A stretch of DNA of 64,000 bases, from contig OY761542.1 in the NCBI GenBank assembly GCA_963664635.1, positions 310,001-374,000 on the forward strand. The letters are read 5' to 3'. Of the stretch, positions 1 to 9,400 are shown piece after piece. Source of the DNA: VXNE01 sp963664635 (lineage in GTDB: Bacteria > Pseudomonadota > Gammaproteobacteria > Pseudomonadales > Azotimanducaceae). The notes under the pieces were generated by a model. The model worked only from the letters and a program-made list of their open reading frames with translations. It was not told the origin of the DNA and ran no database searches. A program made the position numbers and the translations under genes. Numbering within the stretch: the stretch's first letter is position 1; every line of letters starts with the position of its first letter.

Positions 1-1
1 C

Positions 2-1717
2 GTGGACATCCGCGGCCGGGACCTTCACGCGGAAGAGATGATCAAGCTCGATCTCCACATCAGGAACCGCGCGAGTTCGAGCTGGCAGGACACGTTGCTG
101 GCCTCCATCGAGCACCGCGAGCGGTTGGAGGCGGAAGCCGTGGAACACCATGCGCGAACCGGCGTGTACATCCGGCCGATCTGCGTGATTCAGGTGGAAC
201 GCACGGGTCGCGACCAGCGGCGCCCGGGCGTCGTGCACGCGGAGGATGTTCGGGATTACCTGCTGCGGCATGGGAACATCGGCGAGGAAATGATCGCCGT
301 CAAGACGAGCCAGCGGGACGAGCTCAAGGAGGTAGACCGACTCGGCGGCTTGCTGGCGCGAGAGTGCCCGATACGTTTCATCATCACGAAACAGGCGCTG
401 CAGGAAGGTTGGGACTGTGCGTTCGCGTACGTGCTGACCGTGCTGACGAACCCGAACTCCAAAAGCGCTCTGACGCAACTCGTTGGCCGAGTCCTTCGAC
501 AACCCTATGCAAGAAAGACGCACGTTGCCCCGCTGGACGAGTGCTATGTGTTCTGCTTTCAGCGTCGCGGAACCGAGCTCTTGCAGGAGATTCGCAAAGG
601 CTTTGGGCTCGAGGGTCTACACGGTCTGGAAGGGAAGATCGTCGCCGACGATGAGGGCTCTCCCGGTGTCAATCCGACCGTCACGCTCATGCAGCGCGAG
701 CCGTTCCGCACGGCGACCCGCGACCTGGTGCTTCCCGCCTTCATGATCGAGGACGATGGCGAGTGGCGGCTCGTGCACCACGAATCCGACATCCTGAGCC
801 GCGTGCCGTGGGACGTCGTGGACGTGAGTCCACTCTATGATCTGACGCTTGGCGAGGGCCGCAGCGACTTCGACATTCAAACCGGCTTGCAGGCCGAGGC
901 TTTGGAGCCGGATCCGGAGGCCTCGGATGCCGTACCGGTCGTCGCCGGCGAAATCGACTACTACTTCGCGGCGAGTCACTTGCTCGACGTCATGCCGAAT
1001 CCCTGGCGAGGCAGCGAGTTGGCGCGGCGGGTATTCGGCGCGCTGCGGGAGAAGCACTCGCATGATCGGGTGGCGGCGAACTACGTCTTCGTGCTGGAAG
1101 AGTTGCGCAAACACCTCGCTGCCGAGCTCGATCGGCTGTCGCAAGGCGTCTTTCGCGACCTGCTCGCCTCCGGCGCGATGCGGTTCATCGTTGTGGCGGA
1201 AGACCTGAAGTTCAACCGGCTACCCGTCGAGATCGAAATCGTGCAAGGTAAGCAGGCGAATCGGGAGGACGGCGCCCAGTACCAGCGCGGCCTGTTCGAC
1301 ACGATCTACGAGGACGAACTGAATGGCTTAGAGAACAAGGTCGCCACGTATCTCGACCAACAGGAGCGCCTGTTCTTCTGGTATCGCAACCGGGCGCGCA
1401 AGGATTACTACGTACAGGGATGGCGGCCGGGCAAGATCTACGCGGACTTCGTCTTCACGCTACGCGCGGACGAACCCGATACCGATGACGAGCTGCATCG
1501 AGTCTTTGTCGTGGAGACGAAGGGACTGCACTTGAAGGGCGCGGGAGACACGGACTACAAGAGACGCGTCTTCGACATCTGCTCCGGACATGCAGCCCGG
1601 CGAGGTTGGGCGGAGTTCGTCCCGGCCATGCGTGACAAGGTGCTGAAGTTCGAGATCGTGGACGAAGAGGAGTGGGAGAAACGGCTGAATTTCATGTTGG
1701 GAAGTTCGGCGGCGTAA
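2..1717 (+). CDS. Type III restriction enzyme Res subunit, C-terminal part (5' end outside window)
   Basis: DNA translocase/endonuclease subunit of a type III R-M system. The visible 571 residues carry the second helicase domain: a QEGWDC segment near residue 138 and a motif VI-like QLVGRVLRQPYARKT segment near residue 159. The C-terminus has a PD-(D/E)XK-like endonuclease pattern (YADFVF, then VVETKG near residue 500). Helicase motifs I and II are absent, so the gene must begin upstream of the window; the GTG at position 2 is not taken as the true start. The partner Mod methyltransferase is not visible. The next gene is convergent. Family call is firm; completeness of the system is unknown. 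Confidence 0.85.
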   Translation: MDIRGRDLHAEEMIKLDLHIRNRASSSWQDTLLASIEHRERLEAEAVEHHARTGVYIRPICVIQVERTGRDQRRPGVVHAEDVRDYLLRHGNIGEEMIAVKTSQRDELKEVDRLGGLLARECPIRFIITKQALQEGWDCAFAYVLTVLTNPNSKSALTQLVGRVLRQPYARKTHVAPLDECYVFCFQRRGTELLQEIRKGFGLEGLHGLEGKIVADDEGSPGVNPTVTLMQREPFRTATRDLVLPAFMIEDDGEWRLVHHESDILSRVPWDVVDVSPLYDLTLGEGRSDFDIQTGLQAEALEPDPEASDAVPVVAGEIDYYFAASHLLDVMPNPWRGSELARRVFGALREKHSHDRVAANYVFVLEELRKHLAAELDRLSQGVFRDLLASGAMRFIVVAEDLKFNRLPVEIEIVQGKQANREDGAQYQRGLFDTIYEDELNGLENKVATYLDQQERLFFWYRNRARKDYYVQGWRPGKIYADFVFTLRADEPDTDDELHRVFVVETKGLHLKGAGDTDYKRRVFDICSGHAARRGWAEFVPAMRDKVLKFEIVDEEEWEKRLNFMLGSSAA

Positions 1718-1743
1718 GACGTCGAGTGTGACCAGTCTTGCTC

Positions 1744-2358
1744 CTATAGAGCTTGCCACGGCACAGCCCAAGGCAAAGCACTGTGTGAACTATCTGGAGC
1801 ATAGGGGAACTGATCCTCATGCTCTCGGAGAACGTCCCAGAAGTGGCGCGGGATCGTGAACGGAACTTGATGACCTTGGACTACCTGACCATGGCGGGCA
1901 TTCATCTCTACGAATCCGTTCGCAATCAGGGTGGAGGCATAACCACCAGTGATACCGTGCGTAAAGGTCCTCTGATTGTGGTACAGCAGATAGGCAAGGA
2001 TCTCCCTATCTCTCTGCGAGAAATTAGGCGTCTCGTTTAGCAGCCGCCGTCGTTCACGGCGCATGAACAAACGAGCCTCAACTCTCGCTCTGATCGCGGT
2101 CGCAACAAGCGCCAGGGGACCGAGAGACGCAAGGCTACAGAGACCGAGAAAGGCAATGCCCAAGTAGCTTCGGTTTTCTTGGACGAGATCGCCCAATCCA
2201 AGACCGGACACGTATGCCTCTGGGCCCCAAAGAAGCGAGGCGACCGTCCCGGCGAGGATGGCTAGGAGGAGGGGAGACGACTTCCGCAGGGTGTCGAGTA
2301 GTGCTACTAGGTCGACGTTAATCTGCTCGCTCCTTACATAGCTGCGGAACCCGCACAC
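1744..2358 (-). CDS. SieB-like superinfection-exclusion family membrane protein
   Basis: A 204-residue protein with two hydrophobic helices near residues 28-45 and 66-90, separated by a loop ending GLGDLVQENRSYLGIAF. A basic patch and a soluble C-terminal domain (SQRDREILAYLLYHN) follow. This helix-loop-helix layout with a cytoplasmic tail resembles the SieB / superinfection exclusion protein B family, which blocks phage development at the inner membrane. The assignment rests on remembered family layout, not a search. The start is a GTG, with other in-frame starts possible within the first 15 codons. The gene converges on the Res gene and lies in a defence-rich stretch, which fits an exclusion role. 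Alternatively it is an unrelated two-TM protein. Confidence 0.5.
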   Translation of the reverse strand: MCGFRSYVRSEQINVDLVALLDTLRKSSPLLLAILAGTVASLLWGPEAYVSGLGLGDLVQENRSYLGIAFLGLCSLASLGPLALVATAIRARVEARLFMRRERRRLLNETPNFSQRDREILAYLLYHNQRTFTHGITGGYASTLIANGFVEMNARHGQVVQGHQVPFTIPRHFWDVLREHEDQFPYAPDSSHSALPWAVPWQAL

Positions 2359-2805
2359 TACGCGACGTTCGCGGCGCTCTCAAGGCTTCGGCAACGCCCG
2401 GCATCTCCGGCGGCACAGTGCAGTCGGGCAACTCGTTAAGGGACGCTGCTGCCCTGATTGGGCGCATCCTCCAGGCTTCGCAGGTCGGGGAGAAATTTCG
2501 CGGTATCGCTATCACGGAGTTGCATCCCAAGGCACTGCTGTTGGCGATGGAACGTGATTCGCGAAGGGACTTGCGAATCTCGCCGACTTGGGCGCGCGAG
2601 CATGAGCGGGACGCGGCCGTCGCATCGGTTTGCGCACGCGAGGGGAGGGCCGGGGGTGCGCCAAGCTCGCGAAGCGAGGCAGCTTGGAGCAGGACCCGGA
2701 AGCCTTTGGCTTTCACCGGGTGTCCTACTTCTGGTTCGGCGGCGATATGGGACGCTTGCGACCTCGCCTGATCCCGCGCTATGTCCACGCAAGAGGTAGG
2801 AACAA
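2358..2805 (+). pseudogene. DUF429-like predicted nuclease, C-terminal remnant
   Basis: No intact gene spans this stretch. The frame open from about 2358 to 2640 reads RGALKASATPGISGG, then a TELHPKALL segment and EHERDAAVAS, which resemble conserved blocks of DUF429 RNase H-like proteins. A second frame then continues with EQDPEAFGFHRVSYFWF, the kind of ending seen in that family. The N-terminal half is missing and a frame change near 2640 is needed, so this is a fragment. It abuts the SieB-like start on one side and the Phd-UPF0175 antitoxin on the other. Recognition is from pattern memory only. Confidence 0.35.
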
Positions 2806-3152
2806 CATGAAGGCTTTTGGCGTTCGGCAGTTGAAGAACAACCCGTCGGCCGCATTGCGTGCCGCTCGGGAAGGGGCCGGTGGTGGTCCTCAGCCGCAAC
2901 TCCCCGGAAGCGGTGCTCATACACCTTGACGAGGACACACTGCTGGCGGAGCCGGGGGTCAGACGTGCGCTCGCGACGGCGTTGTACCGGGAGCGAAGCC
3001 TTTCGCTGGGTTTGGCAGCCCGATTTGCAGGTCTCGGGACGGCGGAGTTCATCCAGCACGTGTCGCGTTTGGGCATCCGCGTGGTGACGGGGACCCCGGC
3101 CACCATTCGCGAGGACGTGGAAGCAGCGGGGGCGTGGGAGAGCGACTCGTAG
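2806..3152 (+). pseudogene. Phd-UPF0175 fusion antitoxin, frameshifted
   Basis: The first 23 codons from ATG 2806 encode a Phd/YefM-like start (MKAFGVRQLKNNPSAALRAA). The correct continuation (PVVVLSRNSPEAVLIHLDED) lies in another frame. Deleting one G from the G run at about 2872-2875 joins them into one protein. It would end with a UPF0175 segment (RERSLSLGLAARFAGLGTAEF). The joined product of about 115 residues would be the antitoxin of a DUF3368 PIN-toxin module, which follows with an overlapping start. The frameshift could be real decay or a homopolymer error. Confidence 0.65.
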
Positions 3153-3180
3153 CGGCGGACGCGAGTGCCCTGATCGGCGC
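3134..3180 (+). pseudogene. DUF3368 PIN-domain toxin, 5' stub cut by a transposase fragment
   Basis: A GTG at 3134 overlaps the antitoxin end by 19 bases and encodes VGERLVAADASALIGAA. This is the first beta strand and catalytic Asp of DUF3368/PIN toxins. After about 15 codons the sequence changes abruptly into transposase coding sequence, so the toxin is destroyed. The overlapping stop/start is normal for such toxin-antitoxin pairs. Confidence 0.55.
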
Positions 3181-4293
3181 GGCCGGCGCAGCAACGCGCA
3201 CACCCTGTTCGGCCTCGGCCGCATCCCCTGCGACAACCACATCCGACAGTTGTTGGACGGCGTGCCGGCGGAACACTTCGACGCCCAGTTCCACGCCATC
3301 GTCGGCGACCTCGACGCGCGCGGCGCGCTCGCACCCATGCGCCGCCTCGATGGCCACACGCTGGTCGACCTGGACGGCACCGAGTTCTTCCGCTCGCGCA
3401 AGATCCACTGCGACAACTGCTCGACCCGCAAGCGCGCCGACGGCGGCACCGAGTACTTCCACCAGATGCTCGCCGCCACCGTCGTGGCGCCGGGCCACGC
3501 CCGCGCGCTGCCGCTGCCCCCGGAGTTCGTGGCGCCCCGGGACGGCGCCGCCAAGCAGGACTGCGAACGCCAGGCCGTCAAGCGCTGGCTGCAACGACAC
3601 GGCAGCCGCTGCGCCGCCCTGCGGCCGGTTTACCTCGGCGACGACCCGTACGCCTGCCAGCCCGTCTGCCGCGCCATGCTCGACGCCGGCGGCGACTTCC
3701 TGCTCACGGCCAAGCAACCCAGCCACAAGACTCTGTACGAGTACCTCCACGGCATCCGCCCGCCCACGCGGCGCCGCACCGTGGGCCGCGGCGCGAAGCG
3801 CCGCATCCACCGCTACCGCTGGATGACCGACCTGCCCATCCGCGACGGCGACGACGCCCCGCGCGTCAACTGGCTGCAGATCACGAGCGCCCGGCCCGAC
3901 GGCACCGTCACCTACCGCGGCGCCTTCGTCACCAGCCTCGACGTCGACCGCGACAACGTCGCCGAACTCGCCGACTGCGCCCGCGCACGCTGGAAGATCG
4001 AGAACGAGACCTTCAACGTCCTCAAGCATCACGGCCATCACCTCGAACACAACTTCGGCCACGGCAAGGACAACCTCGCCGCCGTGCTCGTCGTCCCCGA
4101 CCTGCTCGCCTTCGCGCTGCACGCCGCCTGCGAACTCGCCGAAACCCTCTGGCAACAGGCCCGCCGGCGGCTCGGCACCCGCTTCCGCCTGTTCGAGCAC
4201 CTGCGCACCCTCGCCGAGTACCAGGTGTTCCCCGACTGGAACGCCCTCCTGTCACTGCTCGCCACCGGCGGCACCGCCAACCGCCCGCCCTGA
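3181..4293 (+). pseudogene. DDE transposase (IS4-like fold), N-terminally truncated
   Basis: The reading frame opens abruptly at the junction with the PIN stub: NAHTLFGLGRIPCDNHIRQL, then DGTEFFRSRKIHCDNC and LGDDPYACQPVCRAMLD. Near the end are RARWKIENETFNVLK and HHLEHNFGHGKD, the DDE-E block of IS4-like transposases. No start codon and no N-terminal domain are present upstream of 3181. The fragment is about 350 residues and probably inactive. Terminal inverted repeats were not found. The lower-strand frame here is a GC-rich shadow. Confidence 0.7.
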
Positions 4294-4418
4294 ACTCCCA
4301 CCCCCCACCACCCCGAAACCCGCCCCAACTCCCCGGAGACCCAAAAACGATCAGAACATCAGTCAAAATGAGAACTGCTGGCTCTGGAGGGGTGTACGTC
4401 TCGATTGTGAGGTGAAGG

Positions 4419-5770
4419 TCATTTTGCGGCGGCGCGGCGCTGCCAGAAGTCGTCGAAGCGGTCGCTGACGATGCAGGAACGCAGTGCGAGGATGGCGTCG
4501 GCGCCGGCGACGGTCCAGCGCATGCCGCCGCGCTTGAGGCGGCTGGCGACGACGTTCTTGCAGGCGCCCTCGACGACGCCGCTGCCGATGCACAGTCCGC
4601 GGGCGCGGAATCCGGGATAGTCCATGCGCCGGCGGTTGTCGGCGAAGTAGGCGCGCCCCTTGCGGGCCTCGTCGCAGTGGCCGGCGTGGGTGCCGACGGC
4701 CCGGAGCAGGTCGTCGAAGTCGCCGGCGAGGAGCTCGCCGCGGCGCTGCTCCGCCCAGACGCGCGCGAGGTCGTTGTCGTCTCCGTGGACGGCCTTGGCG
4801 ATGTCGAACAGGTGTTCGGCGGCGTGGAACACGTCGACGATCTCGACGGCGCCGGGGAAGTGCTCCGCGGCGATGTTCCAGATCCAGGCCGCGCCGTCGC
4901 CGAGCACCACGCGGCGTTCGGCGGCGCCGAAGCCGCGCCGCCTCGCGCACGACGCGCCGCGCGAAGGGCGCGGGGACGGGGTCGGTGTCGCGCGTGGCGG
5001 CGGACTCGATGGCGGCGGAGCAGGTGACCGAGCCGGGGTCGCGCGCCGGGGCGCCGTCGGCGCCGGTCCGCTCGGCGGACCACACCACCGCGAGCTTCGC
5101 CTCGCGCGTCTTCGCGGAACCGTCCGGCTGCTTGCCGGCCCGCCCGTCGGTCTCGGCCCCGCGCACCGGCACGCCGGTGCCGTCGAGACCGAGATACAAC
5201 GTCGGCGCGGGGGGGGGGCCCGGCCGCGACCCGGTCCCGTTCGTCCGCCGCGATCTCGCGGCCGAGCGCCTCGGCGCGGCGCTCCACCGTCTTGGCGTCG
5301 ACGTTCAGGCCCGCCAGCTCGTGCAGCAGGGAACCGGACGTGGCGAAGCTCACCTCGCCCGCCGCGCTGCCGACCATGCGCGGCACCGCCGGCGACAGAC
5401 CGCCGTCGCCGAAGCCGAGTTCCCGGTCGCGCGGCGCGAAGCCGCGGCCGCAGCCGTCGCAGTGGTACCACGCGCGCGAGAGCTCCATCTCCCCGAGCGC
5501 CGTGACGAAGGTCTTCGCGCGCCGCCCGGCATGGCGCGCCAGACCGTCGCCGCGGTGGTCGCGCCGGTCCCGCCGCGGGCACGCCAAGCCACGTCCCGCG
5601 CACGTCCGAGCGGTCGGCGTTCAGCGCCGCCGCCAGCGCCTTCGCCATCGTGCCCAGGGCGACCTCGCGGCAAGTGCGCTCCAGCCGCTCGAACCCGGCC
5701 GCGTCCGGCAAGCCGTCCCCCGCCAGCCGCGCCGCCTCGCCGTCCAGCGCCGTCGCTAGCCCGCATTTCT
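4419..5770 (-). pseudogene. ISKra4-family transposase, multiply frameshifted
   Basis: Reading 5770 down to 4419, the protein is spread over three frames. It begins with LERTCREVALGTMAKAL, moves to AWYHCDGCGRGFAPRD and GLNVDAKTVERRAEALG, then to YLGLDGTGVPVRGAE with RDPGSVTCSAAIESAA. It returns to the first frame for VVLGDGAAWIWNIAAEHFPG and the GSGVVEGACKNVVASRLK block. These are diagnostic blocks of ISKra4 transposases in the right order, so the gene is nearly full length but carries at least three frame changes. One lies close to a long G/C homopolymer at about 5210-5220. The 5' end runs into the group II intron-like sequence. Confidence 0.8.
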
Positions 5771-5787
5771 CAGTGTGCCGTGCAAAG

Positions 5788-5990
5788 GTGCGCGGTCTCA
5801 GTGGGTGCAAGTCCCACCCGGCAAGAGTCGTTCCAGCCGGTAGCAGTCGGAACGGTGGTGGAGGTAACGAAGCAACCGATCATATCATTGCTCCTGCGAG
5901 CGCAACCGGAAATGTTGGTCGCGGGAACCAGATCGATAAGCGCTTCAACGAGATCAGCCCCTTGGACGATGCCTTGGTTCACGGTGGGCT
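5788..5990 (+). ncRNA. Possible 5' end of a group II intron (fragment)
   Basis: The stretch starts GTGCG, the usual group II 5' consensus. It contains a GTGGG-TGCAA-GTCCCAC hairpin and GGTAGC / GGTGG motifs that recall domain I of bacterial group II introns. It abuts the broken 5' end of the ISKra4 transposase, consistent with insertion there. No maturase reading frame and no domain V or VI were found downstream, so at most a 5' remnant remains. Recognition is by resemblance only. Confidence 0.35.
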
Positions 5991-6428
5991 CCAGCCAGAA
6001 GTGACAGTCCAAACCCGACGATTCTGTTTTCGTCGAAGTCTACCCCTTCCGACTCAAGGAGCCGTCGCTGTTCCGTGGCGTGGCATCTTGAGGGTGCCAC
6101 TCGTCGTGACGACCCGGCGCCAACCGTAGGGCGTTCCGGGCTCACACAAGGACACGTTGCCGGGCGCGTTTGGACGCCCGGCCAACGCGGCTAGGCAAGT
6201 ATCTGTGAGCACGCTTCCGGGAGGTATGCCCGGAACGGTCTCGCGGACGAGCGACGATCCTCGAGTCTTGGCGGCGGGAGCCCGGCCGGCGCTGACCATC
6301 TAGGGAGTTCGCCCCCCCCCCACGACTCTCAGCACCGCGGCAACCGATCGGTCATTGCCGCGACCTGTGCCTACCAAGATCGTATCGGCTATCGTGACGG
6401 ACTACGTCGCTGAGAAGGCTGCTCACTG
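5991..6428. other. Non-coding gap before the large nuclease-NTPase gene
   Basis: About 440 bases without a convincing gene. Short frames on both strands show no recognisable domain or strong ribosome-binding site. A C homopolymer lies at about 6311-6320. The promoter of the following gene is presumably here, but no clear -35/-10 pair was identified. Confidence 0.5.
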
Positions 6429-9400
6429 ATGGACAAGGCCCGTGCACAGGATTTCCTATGGAAGCGGCTGTATGAACTGGAGGCCACCGGGATTGGTGGA
6501 TTCGAGGGCTTCCTCGCCACCGTGCTCCAAGATCTCACAGATCAGCCGTTTCACGTGATCAAATCAGTAGCCCAAGGAGGCCGTGACGTTCGGTCGGACC
6601 CGTGCAATCTGGTCAGGGTGGATCTGGAAGCCAAGCGGTACCAGCAGGACACTCACCTTCAACTCGAAGCTCTGCTCTTCAAGCTGACGGAAGCATCGAC
6701 CGCTGACCCGCCGGCGGATGTGTGGATTCTCGCATCGACCCGCGGGATTGATGCTGGCTACCGTGACCGACTGCACGCCCACGGAGAGACTCTGGGGATT
6801 GGCGTCGTCATTTGGGACTGGCCGCAGGCGGATCACGCGCTAGCTGACTTCGCTGTGGTCTGCGGAGCGGCGACCACAGCGTGCCGGACACACTTGGGCA
6901 CTTCGCGGGAACTTCAAGAGTCGTTGGAGTGCGTTCGAAACGACCCTGCTTTCGAGTCCAGAGTGGCATATTGGCGTGAGCGTCTGGTCCGACCCGATGT
7001 CGGCTATGCAAGTGCTCACGGCCATTGCCGTCGATGGCTGGATGACGCCCAGAACTCGTTGGTCAACGCCAAGTCTCGGCTCGGTGGGCACCACAACCTG
7101 CGTTCCAGCGAGTACGGCGTGATTCGTCGCGCACGCGTGAACCGTGAACTGGACGCGTGGCTCGCCGGCGTGAAGCCAGGCATGGTGGCGCTCATCGGCA
7201 ACGAAGGCACCGGGAAGTCCTGGGCGGCCTTGGACTGGTGCAACGGGTTGTGCAAGTCGGGTGAGGAGCCAGCGCCGCTGACGTTGTTTCTGCCCGCGCG
7301 ATCCCTAGAGGGGCCCGATGCGAAACTCGACATCGCCAAGGCTATCGCGGAGCAGGTCGGGCGGGGCTCCAGAGAGTTCTGGCGCCGACGTCTCGCGCTG
7401 TGGGAAGGGAGTCGCCGCACGGACATCCGGATTCTGGTCCTTCTGGATGGTTTGAACCAGAACTTCATGTTCCGTGACTGGGCAAGCTGGACTCAGCCTC
7501 TATTCGAGGACTCGCTTCAGGGCATGTATGCCGTACTTGCCACGTGCTGGCCAATTTGGTGGGAACGCGAGGTTTTCGGTCTCAGCAATCTGGAGCCGAG
7601 GCCGGTCGAGATTCTTGTGGAAGGGTTCGACGACACGGAATTCGACGAGCTGCTGGCGGCGATGGGCGTCCGCAGAGAGGAACTGACCGAATCGGTCCAG
7701 CAACTGATGCGCGTTCCCCGCATGTCAGCGGTTGCATTTGCGCATCGCAAGGCCCTTGCGGATAGCGGCGATATCACCGCTGAGCGCGTCGTGTACGAAG
7801 ACTGGAAGGACAGGATCAGGCGCCAGGGTGTGGGGACGGGACTAGACGATCGTCGGATGAAGGAGTTCGTGGCGATGCTCGGCACGCAACTCCGGGACGA
7901 CTTGGATCGGGCAATCAGTCGCTGCAACATTATGGACATCCTGGCTCATGAGAGTGGGCGGTCCGGTGACGAGTTGGCGGCTGCGATCGCCCATCTGACC
8001 TCCGGAGGGTGGTTCAAGACGGGCGACCGTGCGGACCTGTTCACGCTGGAGCCTGACAGAGTCCACTACGTGCTGGGCGCGGCCCTGTTGTCCGACCTTC
8101 AGGGCAGATTCGGGCCAGATGAGGTAGACGCGAGGATCGCCGAGTTTCTGGACCCGCTACAGGCCCACAGCCTCGGGCCGAGGGTTCTCCGCGCAGCGAC
8201 AACGATCGCACTCTTAGAGGAAGGCACACCGCACCATCTGCGGTCTGCCCTGGCGTCCAGGTGGTTGGCCGAGCAGAACTTCAGTCAGGACGATTTCGAG
8301 GCCCTGTGGCGTCTGGCCGGTGTGGACGCCGATCTGTTTCTCAGCATTGCAGAGACGGAGTGGCTAACAGCACAAGCGAGCGGTTTCCGCGATGAGGTCT
8401 TGGTCAAGACATTGGCCAATGCCGCGGAGTTCGAGACGTTCCAAGTGTCACTAAACGCGAAGCTGGTGGAGTGGCTCGGCACGGCTTGGGCGGACTTCGT
8501 GTCCGACGACAGCGACCGGGAAGGTGCCGTCACTGATGATCCGATGATGAGCAGCACGACAGACGTTCGCTCTCGCTGCCAGGGTTGGCTCGCCTTCGAG
8601 GGGTCGACGCAGCTCGCGCCGGTGCGGATGGGAAAACACGGCGAGTGGAGCTGGCTCGGCCGAAGCGCGGTCGCGGTGATGTCCTATCTGGCACGTGCGC
8701 CTCGAGTAGAAGCGCTCGAGGCATGGGCCCTTAGCCGAGCCATGATGGATCGTAAACACCAATTCGACGAGGTGGCCTGGATCCTGCGGGTTAACTCCGA
8801 GGACGCGGTCGACGCGGCAGACGCCGTGGCAGGCGTGCTCCGTCGCCTGAAAGCAACCCAGCATCCAGTTTCCACACTCGCGGCATCCAACCTCGAGGCT
8901 GCGATGAGTGACGTTCGACAAGCCCGGGAGGCTGCCTTGGCAGAGTCGCCCGAAGAGCATGCGTTCCCCCCGAGCAACCCTGCCGTGCCAGTAGAGCATG
9001 ACGATCTGCTAGATGCTGTCGCGGGCTATCTGAGCCCAAACGGCTGGAAAAGACGGGAGGGGGGCAGCGCTGCTGCCCTGATCGACTCCCTCATCGAGCG
9101 CGGCTTGCCGCTCGGCAGCGAGCTTGTCGAATCGCTATCCGACAGACTAGATGAGTACGCGGCGGCCGTCACCGCGCAGTCGCGAGTAATGCTCGCGGGG
9201 GTCTTCGAGAGGGAGAGAGAGGCAGTCGCGGCCGGGCCGGACGCCCAACCAAGGAAGGCCGCATCTCTTGCCTGTAGCGCACTGGCACTGCGATTGTTCG
9301 ATGCTTCCCCGAGGGATCAGTCGCAGATGCTGCTCGCATCGTCCTGCGCACCGCTGGATCGCGGCTGGTGGCCGATCTACCAACCGCCGGATAGCGGTGA

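Noticed and set aside
1819..2040. 73-residue plus-strand frame inside the SieB-like gene
   Set aside because: Antisense shadow without homology features; the opposite strand encodes a coherent membrane protein.
2386..2402. Sixteen to seventeen bases (caaggcttcggcaacg) shared with the end of dcd at about 14034, considered as a duplicated gene end or attachment site
   Set aside because: Similarity stops at once on both sides, no integrase is nearby, and a match of this length is expected occasionally in 64 kb of GC-rich sequence.
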